64,000 bases of DNA from Cymbidium sinense (GCA_021442155.1 CM038228.1:12937179-13001178), one strand, 5' to 3'; positions 9,420-20,718 are shown, counted from the stretch's first letter. Translations and numbers: made by a program. Notes: generated by a model from the sequence alone, not told the origin.

Positions 9420-11995
9420 AGTAGATAACTATTTTCTCTTTTTTTCTAGTTTTTTTGGCTTATTTGGAGAGGAAATATTTAGGTTCCATTCTGGTTGATT
9501 GAGCCTTAATATTAGCCTTTTAAGCTGTTTGCATATGTACTCTCTATACTCTCTGTCTTAGTATTTTCTCAATTTTTCACTTAATTCTGTTTGGAGAAAA
9601 AAAATTTTATGAAATACCATTTCTAGCAATTTGGTGACTAAGGGGTTGCTTTTTTGCTTGTTTTGCATCTATACTCTCTGTACTCTCATGAGAGTACATA
9701 CTAATTTCATAATTTCTTTCAGCTGTTGTGGCATGTTTGGAAAGAATGTGTTTACTATAAACTATTTGGAGCAATTTTGGGAGTTGTTGGGTTACTTTTT
9801 TAAGCTATTTTGCATCTGTACTCTCTGTACTCTCATGAGAGTCCAAATCAATTGCACATTTTTCTAGTTTTTTTGGCCTATTTGGAAAGGAAATATTAAC
9901 TAGATTTATTCTGGTTTATTGCTTAATATTAGCCTTTTGGCTGTTTTTTGGTGTACTCTCTCTACTCTCTAAGTAGACTTTTCTCAATTTTTTTTTTTTC
10001 TTATTATGGAGCTGCTGGGTTGCTTTTAAGCTATTTGCATATGTACTCTCTATACTCTCATGAGAGTCTGAACCAATTCACATTTTTTCATTTTTTTGTA
10101 TTTGGAAAGGAAATATTTACTAGATTTCATTACAAGTTGATTGGGGCCTTAATATTAGCCTTTTTGGCCTGTTTTGCAGGTTTACTCTCTGTACTTTCTT
10201 GGGAGTACAGACTTTTTTCTCAATATTTTTCCTTATTGTGGCCTGTTTGGAAAGAATGTGTTCTTATAAACTATTTGAACAATTTGGTGTGGGTTGCTTT
10301 TTTAGCTTTTTTTGCATCTACTCTCTGTACTCTTGAGTACAAATTCATAATTTTTATTTTGTTCTGTTTGGAAAGAAATATTTACTAGATTCCATTCTAG
10401 TTGATTGGAGCTTAATTTAGCTTTTTTGGCTATTTTGAGTGTACTTTCTATACTCTCTTGAGTACAACTTTCTCAATTTTTTTCCATTGTGGCTGTTTGG
10501 AAAGAATGTTTACTATTTAGCAATTTGGAGTTGGGTTACTTTTAAGCTTTTTTGCATCTTACTCTTTGTACTCTCATGAGAGTCTGGATGCAATTTTCTT
10601 TTAGTTTTCTTTGGCTGTTTGAAAAGAAAATATTTACTAAATTCCATTATAGATTGATTAGAGCCTTAATGTTAGCCTTTTTGGCCTATTTTGTAGGTGT
10701 ACTCTCTATACTCTCTTAAGAGTACAAACATTTTTCTCAATTTTTTTTCTTATCATGGCCTGTTTGGAAAGAATGTATTTACTACAAACTATTTGGAGCA
10801 ATTTGGGAGCTGCTGGGTTACTTTTTTTAAGTTCTTTTGCATCTGTACTCTCTGTACTCTCATGAGAGTACATACCAATTCTAATTTTTCCACTTTGTTG
10901 CTGTTTGGAAAGAAATATTTACTAGATTCCATTCTGGGTTGATTGGAGCCTTAATATTAGCCTTTTGGCTATTTTGTAGTGTACTCTCTGTACTCTCTTG
11001 AGTCTGACTTTTCAATTTTTCTTATTATTTGTTTGGAAAGAATGTGTTTACTACAAACCATTTGGAGCAATTTAGGTTTGTTGGGTTACTTTTTTGTTAT
11101 TTTGTATGTCTCTGTACTCATGAGAGTACATACCATAATTTTTATTTTTGCTTTGTTTGGAAAGGAAATATTTACTAGATTCCATTACAAGTTGATTGGA
11201 GCCTTAATATTAGCCTTTTGAGCTATTTTTTGTATACTCTCTCTCTTGAGTCTACTTTCTCATTTTCCTTATTGTGGCATGTTTGGAAGAATGTTTACTA
11301 CAAACTTTTGGAACAATTTAGGTGGGTTACTTTTTAGCTCTTTTGCATATGTACTCTGTACTCTCATGAGTCTACCAATTCTCAATTTTTCACTTTTGTT
11401 ATATTTGGAAGGAAATATTTACTAGATTCCATTCTGGTTGATTGAGCCTTAATATTAGCTTTTGCTATTTTTTCAATTGTACTCTTTGTACTCTGAGTAT
11501 ATTATCAATTTTTCATAGTTTGGGAAGAATGTGTTTACTAAAACATTTGGAGCAATTTGGAGGCTATTGATTTACTATTTTGCATCTGTACTCTACTCTC
11601 ATGAGAGTACAAACCATTCATAATTTTTTCCATATTTTTGTTTGGAAAGAAATATTTAATATATTCAATTACTGAGTTGATTGGAGCATTAATATTAGCT
11701 TTTTGGGTATTTTATTGTACTCTTTGTACTCTCACGAGAGAATTTTCTTAATTTTTTCACTTATTCTAGCACGCTTGGGAAGAATGTGTTTAACAAACCA
11801 TTTAGCAATTTGGGTTTGTTGGATTAGAGCTATTTGCATCGTACTCTCATGAGTACAATTCATAATTTTTTTCTTAGTATTTGGAAAGGAAATATTTACT
11901 ATATTTAATTCTAATGATATTAATATTAGCTTTTAGCTATTTTTTTTAGTTGTACTCTTTGTACTCTCGAGTAAAGATTATTTCCTTTTTTTTTT
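9420..11995 (+). repeat. Satellite array 2: alternating A/B monomers forming ~280-bp dimers
   Basis: The same TACTCTCTGTACTCTC-TGAGAGTA core recurs roughly every 120-150 bp (near 9540, 9670, 9820, 9950, 10040, 10180, 10700, 10845, 10980 and so on), but two monomer types alternate. After an ATGAGAGTAC core comes TTTGGAAAGGAAATATTTACTAG and GCCTTAATATTAGCC. After a CTTGAGAGTAC core comes GTTTGGAAAGAATGTGTTTAC and GGAGCTGCTGGGTTAC. That is a two-monomer higher-order repeat related to, but distinct from, array 1. The array decays through small deletions toward its right end. Confidence 0.85.
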
Positions 11996-13514
11996 CAATT
12001 TTCATACATTTAGAATATGTTTTTACATTCCATTGCTATTTAGCATGAATGTTAGCTTTTTTAATGTAAATGCTTGAATTCATTTCAAATAAAATTTGGA
12101 AAATTAATTAATCAAAAAACAATGATATTAAGCTCAGAATTTTAATTTTTTAAAAATATTATTCCGATAAATTAAGATAAAAAATTTATTAACTTAAATT
12201 TATTACAAAATGTGCTTAATAATTTTGAATAAATAATGCGCACAGAATAAAAATTAATTTAAAAAAAAACTCATTATGGAATGTTACATAGCCATTCGAT
12301 TTACTTTAATTAACTTGAATTGCTCTAATTTTATGGCTTATTGCATGATAGGGATTACTTTTATTTTCTTATTTCTTGTAAGTCATTTTTATTTAATAAG
12401 TTTTAAAAAACATTTTCTATTTCTATTTTTAAAAATAAAAAATATTATTTATAGAAATATTCGAAATATTTTTTATATATTTTGAATGGTTTTGAAATAA
12501 TTATCATTATCGAATAAATTTTATTTTAAATAAAAATAAATATAAAATAAAATATGAAAAATTAAAAATAAAAATAATTTCAAATGACCTTACAGTATAT
12601 TCAAAATATAACTTTCTTGCTTCTACCAACAAATAATAGTTTTCTTACTTATAACGAGTATTTATTGATCTTAATAGTTTTTTTGTGATCTTTGGCTTAG
12701 TTTTAGTTTTCTTAAATAGTATATTTTGCACAATTTCTTTGATGCTATTTACGTATATGAGGATGGGTTCAATCTTAAAAGATTGACAGTTATATTGTTA
12801 ACTCAAATCATATTTATTAAAACATTTGAACACCTCAAGTAGAATTTGAGAATCAACCACATCAAGATACGATTCATTAATTTTTTTATTTATTATTTTG
12901 CACATCTGACTGATCATGTAGCGCAAGAAATATCAACCAAAATCTAAAAATAAAGGATCAAAGATCGATATAAAGTTACACAATTCAATATACTCTCTCT
13001 CTCTCTCTCTCTCTCTCTCAAAAAAATTGTTTAATGTGAGTTCAATTGACACTGGATTCAATATTATCACTTACATAATTAAGCCTTCATCATCATCTAC
13101 CTAAAAATTGAAACAAAAAAACTACAAATTACCCAATTTATTGCAGAAGAATGTGTAAGAATGAAGGATTAACTCATTTTATTTTCATCTGACATACCAT
13201 ACATTGTTATAAACCCTTCAGAAAATATTAGACATGTAGCATAAAAAAGAAATTTGAAAAATAATGATTGGATATATTTGAAGAACATTTTTCATGAAAA
13301 GAACACCCAAATTGATTGAAATAATGCTTTCATCTCTGTATTGAGCAGTTGGAACACATTGTACAACCTCCATAGAGATATAAACAAGCAACAAAAAAAT
13401 TAGCCGAACAATGTAAGGACCCTCAAGACACTACACCTTGCATGCTTGATGTCCACTGGCAAGCAGTTCAAATATACAGATAATCAAATTGGAAAAAAAG
13501 ATAAAAAAAATTAC
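11996..13514. other. AT-rich MULE interior without a recognised gene
   Basis: Very AT-rich from 12060 to 12600, then ordinary intron-like sequence. A (CT)n microsatellite lies at 12993-13019. If the FAB1 fragment brought flanking intron with it, the region just left of 13514 would be intron, but I find no following FAB1 exon (the TWDK-containing one) here. Confidence 0.5.
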
Positions 13515-13600
13515 CTCTTGTAATTAATGATTTGTACAACCAGTTCTTTTTTCCCCTCATCAACACCAACCCTCAATGAGTAATCCATGACATCAATGGA
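13515..13600 (-). pseudogene. FAB1: Captured exon of a FAB1/PIKfyve-type phosphatidylinositol-3-phosphate 5-kinase
   Basis: The 86-bp stretch translates to SIDVMDYSLRVGVDEGKKEL followed by VVQIINYKR. This matches the highly conserved VMDYSLLVGVD...ELVVGIIDY segment near the end of the FAB1 kinase domain. It is bounded exactly by splice signals on the minus strand: CTTTACAG at its 5' side and GTAATT at its 3' side. One kinase-core Leu is Arg. FAB1 makes phosphatidylinositol 3,5-bisphosphate on endosomes and vacuoles. A lone exon with its intron borders inside a MULE is the pattern expected from gene-fragment capture (Pack-MULE behaviour). Other PIP kinases share part of the motif, so FAB1 rather than PIP5K is a best match, not proven. 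Confidence 0.78.
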
Positions 13601-14660
13601 CTGTAAAGCAAGAAAAAAATAAACCAAAAGTAAATAAATAAATGTTGAGGAAGAAACAAGCAAAAAGAAAATGCATGGAATAAACAGGAATTGCTTATTA
13701 GCAATTTATTTAACATGATTCTCAGCTTCCTTGCTTCACAAATTAATGAACCTTAATTATAATAATGCAAAATAATAGAAAAAAAATATCACAGAAAATC
13801 ATTACTAAATGATACTTGAATATATCAAACCCGGGCATTAATAAACCATCATTCTCATTCACATACATAATGCTACAAACTGAAAGTAGAAAGGAGAAGC
13901 ACAACATATTTATCTGGAACAAACTAGTTCAGGAAGTACAAGCAATAGCTTCAAAGCTAAAGCAAATATTGTTACAAAGCGATAGCAATGTCTCCTAACT
14001 TATTCATTTCAGCATCAGCATTATTACATATACTTATTGCTCTAAATTTACCTTCATCAGGCACACAAGCTAATAAGCATTATTACATCTCCAAATTAAT
14101 TCAGATCATTTAATCCCAATCAGTTCCAAAAGCTTAATGATTATCTAGATTTTTTAGAAATCTTAAAGAGCATAACAGAGCAATTATTGATATAATGAGT
14201 CATTCATAAATTAATCTTCTTAAAGTTTAAAAAAGAAAATTGGACCGTTAGTTCAGAGCTTAGTATTACGTGTTGTTTCAACCTTGACTTCCAGAGATAA
14301 TTTCACAGCAGTGCCAAAGAAAGACTGTGACTCTAATAAAGTCCTCCTCAATGAATCCCCTAGATATGAGTGCTGGTGTGACTGTGTTAAGTAAAAGAAA
14401 CTCATCAAGGAATCTCTTTGTTCTTACGAAATGATTGTAATGATGTAATTATGATTGTAATTGACATTAACAGTGTATGCATCGAAGAACACACAAATAA
14501 ATGATGTCATGCACTAAAATATTTCCTTAATGATATCCATCATCTTAGTGTACCCTTGACCGGTGATTATTATTGAGCTTGAGTTAAATTCCTAGAAATA
14601 GAACATCATTAGTTAATGATATGTAATAGCATGATTGATGAGTTTTCCATCATACCTCGA
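13601..14660 (-). other. Intron-like MULE interior, possibly more captured sequence
   Basis: Upstream (on the minus strand) of the FAB1 exon. Pyrimidine-rich tracts before AG (for example around 13860-13880) look intronic. At 14270-14420 the minus strand is open for about 45 codons (contains SYLGDSLRRTLLESQSFFG), with no family I recognise. Confidence 0.4.
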
Positions 14661-14819
14661 AAAGCACTGGGCATAACAGAAAAGGTGTTGCAATTGGTGA
14701 CTACATGTTCTCCACCCCTCTGTTCTTTGGACTCTATACACAATAAAAGAAGGATGGTTTAAAGTTTAAAAATAATGTGTAAATACTATAATTTCAGAGG
14801 AAAATAGAAAAATACTCTT

Positions 14820-16811
14820 GGCTTTCTTGGTTCTCTCCCAATATCCCTTAAGCCTTGCATTTGAAACACCCTTTGTTTCCTGCTTAACTGGATCCTTTAA
14901 AATGTCATTTCCTTTATCTGTCATGGCTTACTTCTTCTTCTTAGCTATTACGTCGGTGGAGTGAATTCCCACATAATATAAGTCGACATTATCGAGATAG
15001 TTTTTTTAAGGATCAAGCATATACTCCTATCTTATTACCTGCTTACGGTGCTTATTTGATATGCATATCGGCGATGTGGTTCAAAATAATGCTAGTTTAT
15101 TTCCATCATTGCTTGCACATCTTTTAAGTTCTTGTGAGCACTCAAAGTAGATATCCTATTTTGCTCTAGTTGACCCTGCATGAGAAGGCACTTATCCAGA
15201 ATGCGCACAATATCTTCCTAACTAAGAACTCGGATGCAATGGGCACAAAGCAATCCCATCATTTCAAATTTTTTACAACTATAACTTATATTTAGGCTTA
15301 TCTTATGAAAATGAATAGTCCATGTTTTGGAAGAACTCTTATTATCTAGTTTCTCACAAAATACTCCATAGGATTGTCATCTGACACATTTGCTGCTAAT
15401 CCTCCAACACCATGCAAAATTCTTCCTCAAACATTGTATAAAACTTTCTTGTGTAAAACATAGCAGCTTATTTTAGAATTGGGATAGTCTTAACAGAACA
15501 ATTCTTGTTGAGCGCCTTGAAATCTTCATCATATTCATTCTGAGGCCATGTGTCGATAACCTTCTCCAATCCCAAGAAATAATCTGTGATTGAACTTGTT
15601 GGTTTAGAGATTCCGTGACATACATTATTTGTGGACTCAGTACATTGCGTTGACAAGATTCTCATATAGAATGAGTCTTTATAGAATGTGATGGACCACT
15701 TGCTTCTAATTTTATAAAGCTCACACAGCCAAGCATGATCGTGCAAATTGCCCTCATCTAGCATAGTAGACCTACTCGAACTCCTCTAGTGAGTCATATT
15801 TGCTCATGCATGTATAGAATAGACTTTGCACTGTTTTATTACTATTAAAGTAGTGTACCTTGAAGGAGCTTTTTTCAAAATATGCATTAACCTGACTATG
15901 ATGTATATGCAATTTGATAGCTCTGCCATTGATCTTGATCAGTGAATATTATTATAGGATGCCTGTCACTCATTAACCAGAGAAATGTTTTGAATAGCCA
16001 TGTGAATGACTCAATTGTCTCTTCTGATAGAAAGGCTACTCTAAATAAGATATTTTACCATTGATGATTCACTCCAACGAAAGAGCCACAGATAAGATTA
16101 TATTTATTGAGTTGATAGCTTGTGTCAAAAATTATGACATCTCCAAAATAATCATATTCTATCCTTGACATGCCATTGCTCCAAAAAAAACTAATCAAGT
16201 AATCTGACTCATCAACTTGGACATCCCATGCAAACATCCCATCCTTCGCTTGTCTTTCCTTGAACAGTTGTATTAATGCATTACTATCACCATTCGCAAT
16301 CCTCGATCTTATCTCTTTTGGATGAAATTGAATGCATCTCTTTTTGTGAAGTCAATATTCTCCACGCTACCAACTTCTTCACTTAGATAGCTAAATGCAT
16401 CAGTTGCTCTAATTCCGGCCTCTATCATTATCTTCAACATAGCTGTCTTCTCATCCATGATGCCTCTGTATGATCTAAGAAGATGTAGGTCACCCGGCTT
16501 TTCCAATGAATGATTATGACTTTCTATATATTTTTTAACCTTTTAATTCCCATCTAAATCAATAGAAAATCTAATCATGGCATGACAACCACTCCTTGTA
16601 TCTATTTTCTAGAATTTAACTATGTAGTTTAGATTGACAGCTTTCTTCCGACCTGCTTTTGCACAAAAAAAATCCTTTGATTTTAATTTCTTGGAGTTTG
16701 GCCAATAACTAGTATGGTTTGATGTGCATAATCACAGTACAGTGCATAGGCTTCCATTTTATTGAGAACAGTGGTGCTAAAGAGTTTCCCCATATTTAAA
16801 TCATTAGACAT
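14820..16811 (-). pseudogene. FAR1/MURA-type MULE transposase (decayed)
   Basis: Read on the minus strand, fragments appear in the order of a FAR1/FHY3-type transposase. First, from a candidate Met at 16811, the FAR1 DNA-binding region has EAYALYCDYAHQT, DFFCAKAGRKK and ESHNHSLEKPG. Next, SYRGIMDEKTAMLKIMIEAG and FIQKREIRSRIANGD lead to GMFAWDVQVDES and FFWSNGMSRIEYDYFGDV. Then come the first catalytic Asp in IIFDTSYQLNKY (16124-16126), FVGVNHQ, the second Asp region EETIESFTWLFK...FTDQDQ (about 15930-16025), the catalytic Glu region YDSLEEFE (about 15775-15798), and LYKIRSKWSITFYKDSF. A SWIM zinc finger follows (SYSCKKFEMMGLLCAHCIRVL, first Cys replaced by Tyr, about 15230-15285). The family's C-terminal DPVKQETKGVSNARLKG lies at about 14850-14900. 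Stops and frameshifts break it into short open pieces. Confidence 0.88.
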
Positions 16812-16889
16812 CACGGCTTCATCACCGCACTGCTCATTTACCGCATTCACATGCGCAAACACAAATATGTCACATGCAAACTCAAAATG

Positions 16890-19020
16890 AGAAAATGCTC
16901 GTACTCTCATGAGAGTATGAGAGTGAAAACAAATCTCCAAAAACAACCTGACCTCATTAATGGAATGTAATAAACATATATTCTCTCCAAATAGGCCAAA
17001 AAATTTGACAGAAAATGAAAAAATAATATGTACTCTCATAAGAGTACAGAGAATCTGATATAAATCTTCACTAAAACCAATCAATCGACCTCCAAATTGC
17101 TTTGGAATGTAATAAACATATACTCTCCAAACGCCAAAAATCGACAAAATTGAGAAAATAATATGTACTCTCATGAGAATGCAGTAGAGATCTGAAATCT
17201 CCATAAAATCAACCAATAATCCTCCAAATTGCTTCTAATGGAATGTAATAAACTTATTCTCTCTGAACAAGCCAAAAATCGGCAGTGAGAAAATAATATG
17301 TACTCTCATGAGAGAGAGTAGAATGCAAAACACCCTAAAACTAACCAAACAACCTCAAATTACTTCTGAATGTAATAAATATATTCTCTCCAAGCGGCCA
17401 AAATCAGAGAAATTGTAAAAAAATGTACTCTCTTAAGTGAGAGTATAATCAATCTCCCCCCAAAATAATCATCCTCCAAATTACTTCTAATAGAATATAA
17501 TAAATATATTCTCTCTAAACAGGCTAAAAAATCTGATAGAAAATGATAAAATATTTTGTACCTTCATGAGAGTATAGAGAGTACAGATGTAAAACACCCC
17601 TTAAAATTAACCAATCATCCTCTAAATTGCTTCTAATGGAATGTAATAAATATATTCTCTCCAAACAGGCCAAAAAATCTGACAGAAAATGAAAAAATAA
17701 TCTGTACTCTCATGAGAGTACAAAGAGTACAGATATTAATCTCTACTAAAAGCTAACTAATCATCATCCAAATTGCTTCTACTGGAATATAATAAATATA
17801 TTCTCTCCAAACATGAAAATTTGGAGTAAACTCAAATTGATAAAAATAACCAATCATCAATTACTAATAAAATGTAATAAAATATTCTCTAAACAAATTT
17901 GAAAACTCTCATGAGAATCTGAGAGAATCTACTAAAACTAATCAATCATCCTCCAAATTACTTCTAATTGAATATAATAAATATATTCTCTCTAAACATA
18001 CCAAAAAATCTGACAGAAAATAAAAAAATAATATGTACTCTCATGAGAGTACACAGAGTACAAATGCAAAACATCCCTAAAAACTAATCAATCAGCTTTC
18101 AAGTTACTTCTAATGAAATATAATAAACATATACTCTCCAAACATGCCAAATAAAAAAATGATAAATGTTGTATTCTCGAGAATCTAGAGTCTGAGATAT
18201 AAAATCTCCAAAATAATCAATCATTAAATTACTTTTAATGGAATGTAATAAACATATTCTCTCCAAAGCAGCCAAAAAAATCTAAAAATGAAAAAATAAT
18301 TTATACTCTCAAGATAGTTTAGAGTAGATGGAAAACACTCAAAAAAACTAATATCCTCCAAATTTCTTCTAATGGAATATAATAAACATATTTTCTCAAC
18401 AGGCCAAAAAATTTAAGAGAAATGGAAAAAATAATTTGTATTCTCATGAGAGTACAGAGAGTACAGATGTCAATCTCCCCTAAAAACTAATCAATCATCC
18501 TTCAAATTGCTTCTACTGGAATGTAATAAATATATTCTCTCCAAACAAGCCAAAAAAATCTAAGAGATATTGAAAAAAAAATCTGTACTCTCATAAGAGT
18601 ACATAGAGTACAGATATAAAATACCATTAAAAATTAACCAATCATCCTCCAAATTGCTTCTAAAGGAATGTAATAAAATATATTCTCCAACATCAAAAAA
18701 ATTTGTAGAAAATGAAAAAATAATCTGTACTCTCGAGAGTACAAAGATAGAATCTAATCTAAAACAATCATCCGGAATATAATAAACATATTCTATCCAA
18801 AGCAGCCAAAAAAATCTATGAAATTGAAAAATAATCGTACTCTCTAATAAGAGTACATAGAGAATGCAATATCTGGCCAAAACCAATTAAAAGCCTCCAA
18901 ATAACTTGTAATGTCGTATACTAATCATATTATATCTAAACAAGGTCAAAAAATCGAAATATAAAAGACAAAATGGGTGTCTTTCGTGAAGATCTTGAGA
19001 GTACACATGAAAAGCAGTTC
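16890..19020 (-). repeat. Satellite array 3: inverted counterpart of array 1
   Basis: About 17 monomers of the array-1 type lie in reverse orientation: CATATTCTCTCCAAACAGGCC, then a T/A-rich stretch, then TACTCTCATGAGAGTACAGAGAGTAC, then ACCAATCATCCTCCAAATT. Cores lie near 16903, 17035, 17165, 17300, 17705, 18035, 18440, 18585 and 18730. Arrays 1 and 3 lie near opposite ends of the element in opposite orientation, so together with the TIRs they form a long imperfect foldback. Several monomers (17100-17470, 17820-17930, 18150-18330) are shortened by small deletions. Confidence 0.9.
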
Positions 19021-19090
19021 TTAAAAGCAAGAAAGTCTGCTCTTGAAAGAACTCTAACGATGTAGAAAATATACATTAAATAAAAGAATT

Positions 19091-19240
19091 TCAAAGAATA
19101 TCACTAATAAATCCTAAAAAAATTGGACATATAAAACAGTTCAAAAAATTTATCGATTTATTTTTATTTAATACATCATCCGCTAAATTGGTCGCAATAT
19201 CATCAAGGTCATAACTTCCAAATTCGTTCTCCATCTTCAT
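19091..19240 (-). CDS. Short leader-like open frame just inside the right TIR (unproven)
   Basis: A 49-codon minus-strand frame starts with two Met codons (MKMENEFGSYDLDDIATNLA...) and lies immediately downstream of the right TIR, in the same direction as the transposase. Its acidic start looks like a real N-terminus, but I recognise no family. It could be a first exon with array 3 in the following intron, or chance. Confidence 0.25.
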   Translation of the reverse strand: MKMENEFGSYDLDDIATNLADDVLNKNKSINFLNCFICPIFLGFISDIL

Positions 19241-19299
19241 GGTTCTTCCCAAAATATGAAATGAGATTTTTTATTTCTCTCCCTGAGCTCGGTTTGTCT

Positions 19300-19302
<3 letters not shown>

Positions 19303-19386
<84 letters not shown>

Positions 19387-19393
19387 TATATAT
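19303..19393. repeat. (AT)n microsatellite inside the right end of the MULE
   Basis: About 85 bases of AT dinucleotides just inside the right TIR, absent at the left end. It lengthens the right arm relative to the left. Confidence 0.95.
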
Positions 19394-19442
19394 CTTTAAA
19401 ATTTCTCCCGTGCATTCGAACGACGTCTCTCCTCCCACTGCT

Positions 19443-19614
19443 TGAACAGGATGGGCCGGGCCGGGCCCGGGGTAACATAAATGGTCATTCAGCTCCGTCA
19501 AGTGACAGCAATGTTAAGTTAAAAAATAACATTTTTTAATAATGGACAGGTGTTGCATTACTATTGAAATTCGGATGTAAAGCTAGGTCTCTATTTTGTA
19601 CGTAATATTTTCTC
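19443..19614 (-). repeat. Right terminal inverted repeat of the MULE
   Basis: Its reverse complement begins GAGAAAATATTACGT and aligns with 3493-3655 through the GTCACTTGACGGAG block to a C-rich segment ending CTGTTCAA. Compared with the left copy many CpG dinucleotides are TpG or CpA, the mark of cytosine methylation and deamination. Confidence 0.88.
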
Positions 19615-19623
19615 ATAAATCAA
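19615..19623 (+). repeat. Right copy of the 9-bp target site duplication
   Basis: ATAAATCAA directly outside the right TIR, paired with GCAAATCAG at 3484-3492. The six central bases are identical and the three differences are all transitions. In the gene frame one change turns the expected Pro codon into Leu. Confidence 0.72.
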
Positions 19624-20253
19624 GGTCGAAGTCGAGGCTATTGCATGCCACGTGGTATGCGTTATGGGTTCTCTTCCACCAACCGATACTAACTCCGATA
19701 AGATAGTTACCAGAGATAAGTTGCATTAGATGGTTGAGCCATGAGGTTAACGTTACAATGACATGGCCCGAGTCATGGGCTACCCAACCCGATTGGGTCC
19801 ATATAAAGCCGATCAAAAGACCGGCGGTGAGGTGGGCCCAGAAGCTGGTGGCGCAGATGACCATAAAGATGGCGGCAGAGAACAAAGAGAATATGACACA
19901 CAAAGAGAGAAGGATAACATGGCCTTTTTGTTCGAAAAGGCCGAGTTTTGTGAACTCGGCAACGAGGAGCTGGTAGTCTCTGGATAGGTTGGATATGCAG
20001 TGATCGGAGAGGTGGCCAACGAAGAAGTGGTCGAGATGCTTCCATGCAAAGGGAGGGTGGAGCGCGGTGAATGGATCGGTGACATCCTGGCCGGCGAGGT
20101 CGAGGAGGGGGATGCCGCCGCCGGGGTGGTCTTTGACCAAATGGGTGACGTCTTAAACTTTTTCGTGGATGGAGATCCACAGATCGGAAGAAGAGTTGTG
20201 CTCCCCGAGCTCCTCTGGGGAAATATGCAGCTTTTTACTATTTTAGTAGCCAT
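19615..20253 (-). pseudogene. SLD: Delta-8 sphingolipid desaturase, N-terminal half (broken)
   Basis: This contains the cytochrome b5 domain: KKLHISPEELGEHN, SSDLWISI, then VKDHPGGGIPLLDLAGQDVT with the heme-ligand HPGG motif, and a second His in ALHPPFAWKHLD. Membrane segments follow (VILLSLCVIFSLFSAAIFMV and neighbours), then the first histidine box HDSGH in GWVAHDSGH. The second box is HNAYH instead of HNAHH, so one iron-ligand His is lost. A nonsense codon (20153-20155) replaces the Tyr of GKVYDVT. The likely start ATG (20251-20253) is one base out of frame with KKLHIS, which points to an indel in the A-run between them. The frame ends at the MULE insertion; the rest is at 2775-3492. The 5' part is much more GC-rich than its surroundings. 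Confidence 0.93.
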
Positions 20254-20546
20254 GAGAGGGGTCTGGACGAAGCAGATATGCGATCTTATTGTGATTTGGC
20301 TATTGATTTTGGTGTCTTATATTGGAAGGCTGCGCAGAACGTGATGCGGGTGAAGTTAGAAGGTAGCTGTTTGATTTATGTATTTATATAAATAATATTT
20401 TTCTTATAGAAAGATAGAGGTAATAAGCTTTGATCGAGAAAAATAAAAAATAAATTTATAATTTTTTTTATAATTAAATTAAAATTTAACATTTAATTAG
20501 ATATAATAAAGAAGAATTTATGTAACATATCCCACATAATACCAAA

Positions 20547-20592
<46 letters not shown>

Positions 20593-20674
20593 GTATAATA
20601 TTTTTATTATGATTGTAAAAATATATTTAGTTTTATAATAGTGAATGATAGTGATATTTGCAATATCATATTAA

Positions 20675-20718
<44 letters not shown>

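Larger units (their letters stand above)
3493..19614 (-). mobile_element. 16.1-kb Mutator-like (MULE) foldback transposon inserted in SLD
   Basis: The boundaries are set by three independent facts. The desaturase coding sequence stops and resumes exactly here. Both ends begin GAGAAAATATTACGT, resembling the Mu terminus GAGA-TAATTGCC. A 9-bp duplication flanks the element. Inside are a FAR1-type transposase remnant (minus), a DUF1985/Ulp1 protease-like remnant (plus), a captured FAB1 exon, and three satellite arrays, two of which are inverted relative to each other. Large MULEs that pair transposase with Ulp1-like genes are known (Kaonashi and CUMULE types, and the foldback FARE2 elements of Arabidopsis, also with 9-bp duplications). 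The coding parts are all decayed, so this copy is not autonomous now. Confidence 0.9.

Noticed and set aside
19734..20344. Open frames on the plus strand and alternate minus frames across the GC-rich desaturase 5' end
   Set aside because: They are shadows of the desaturase coding sequence; only the frame with KDHPGG and HDSGH matches a family.
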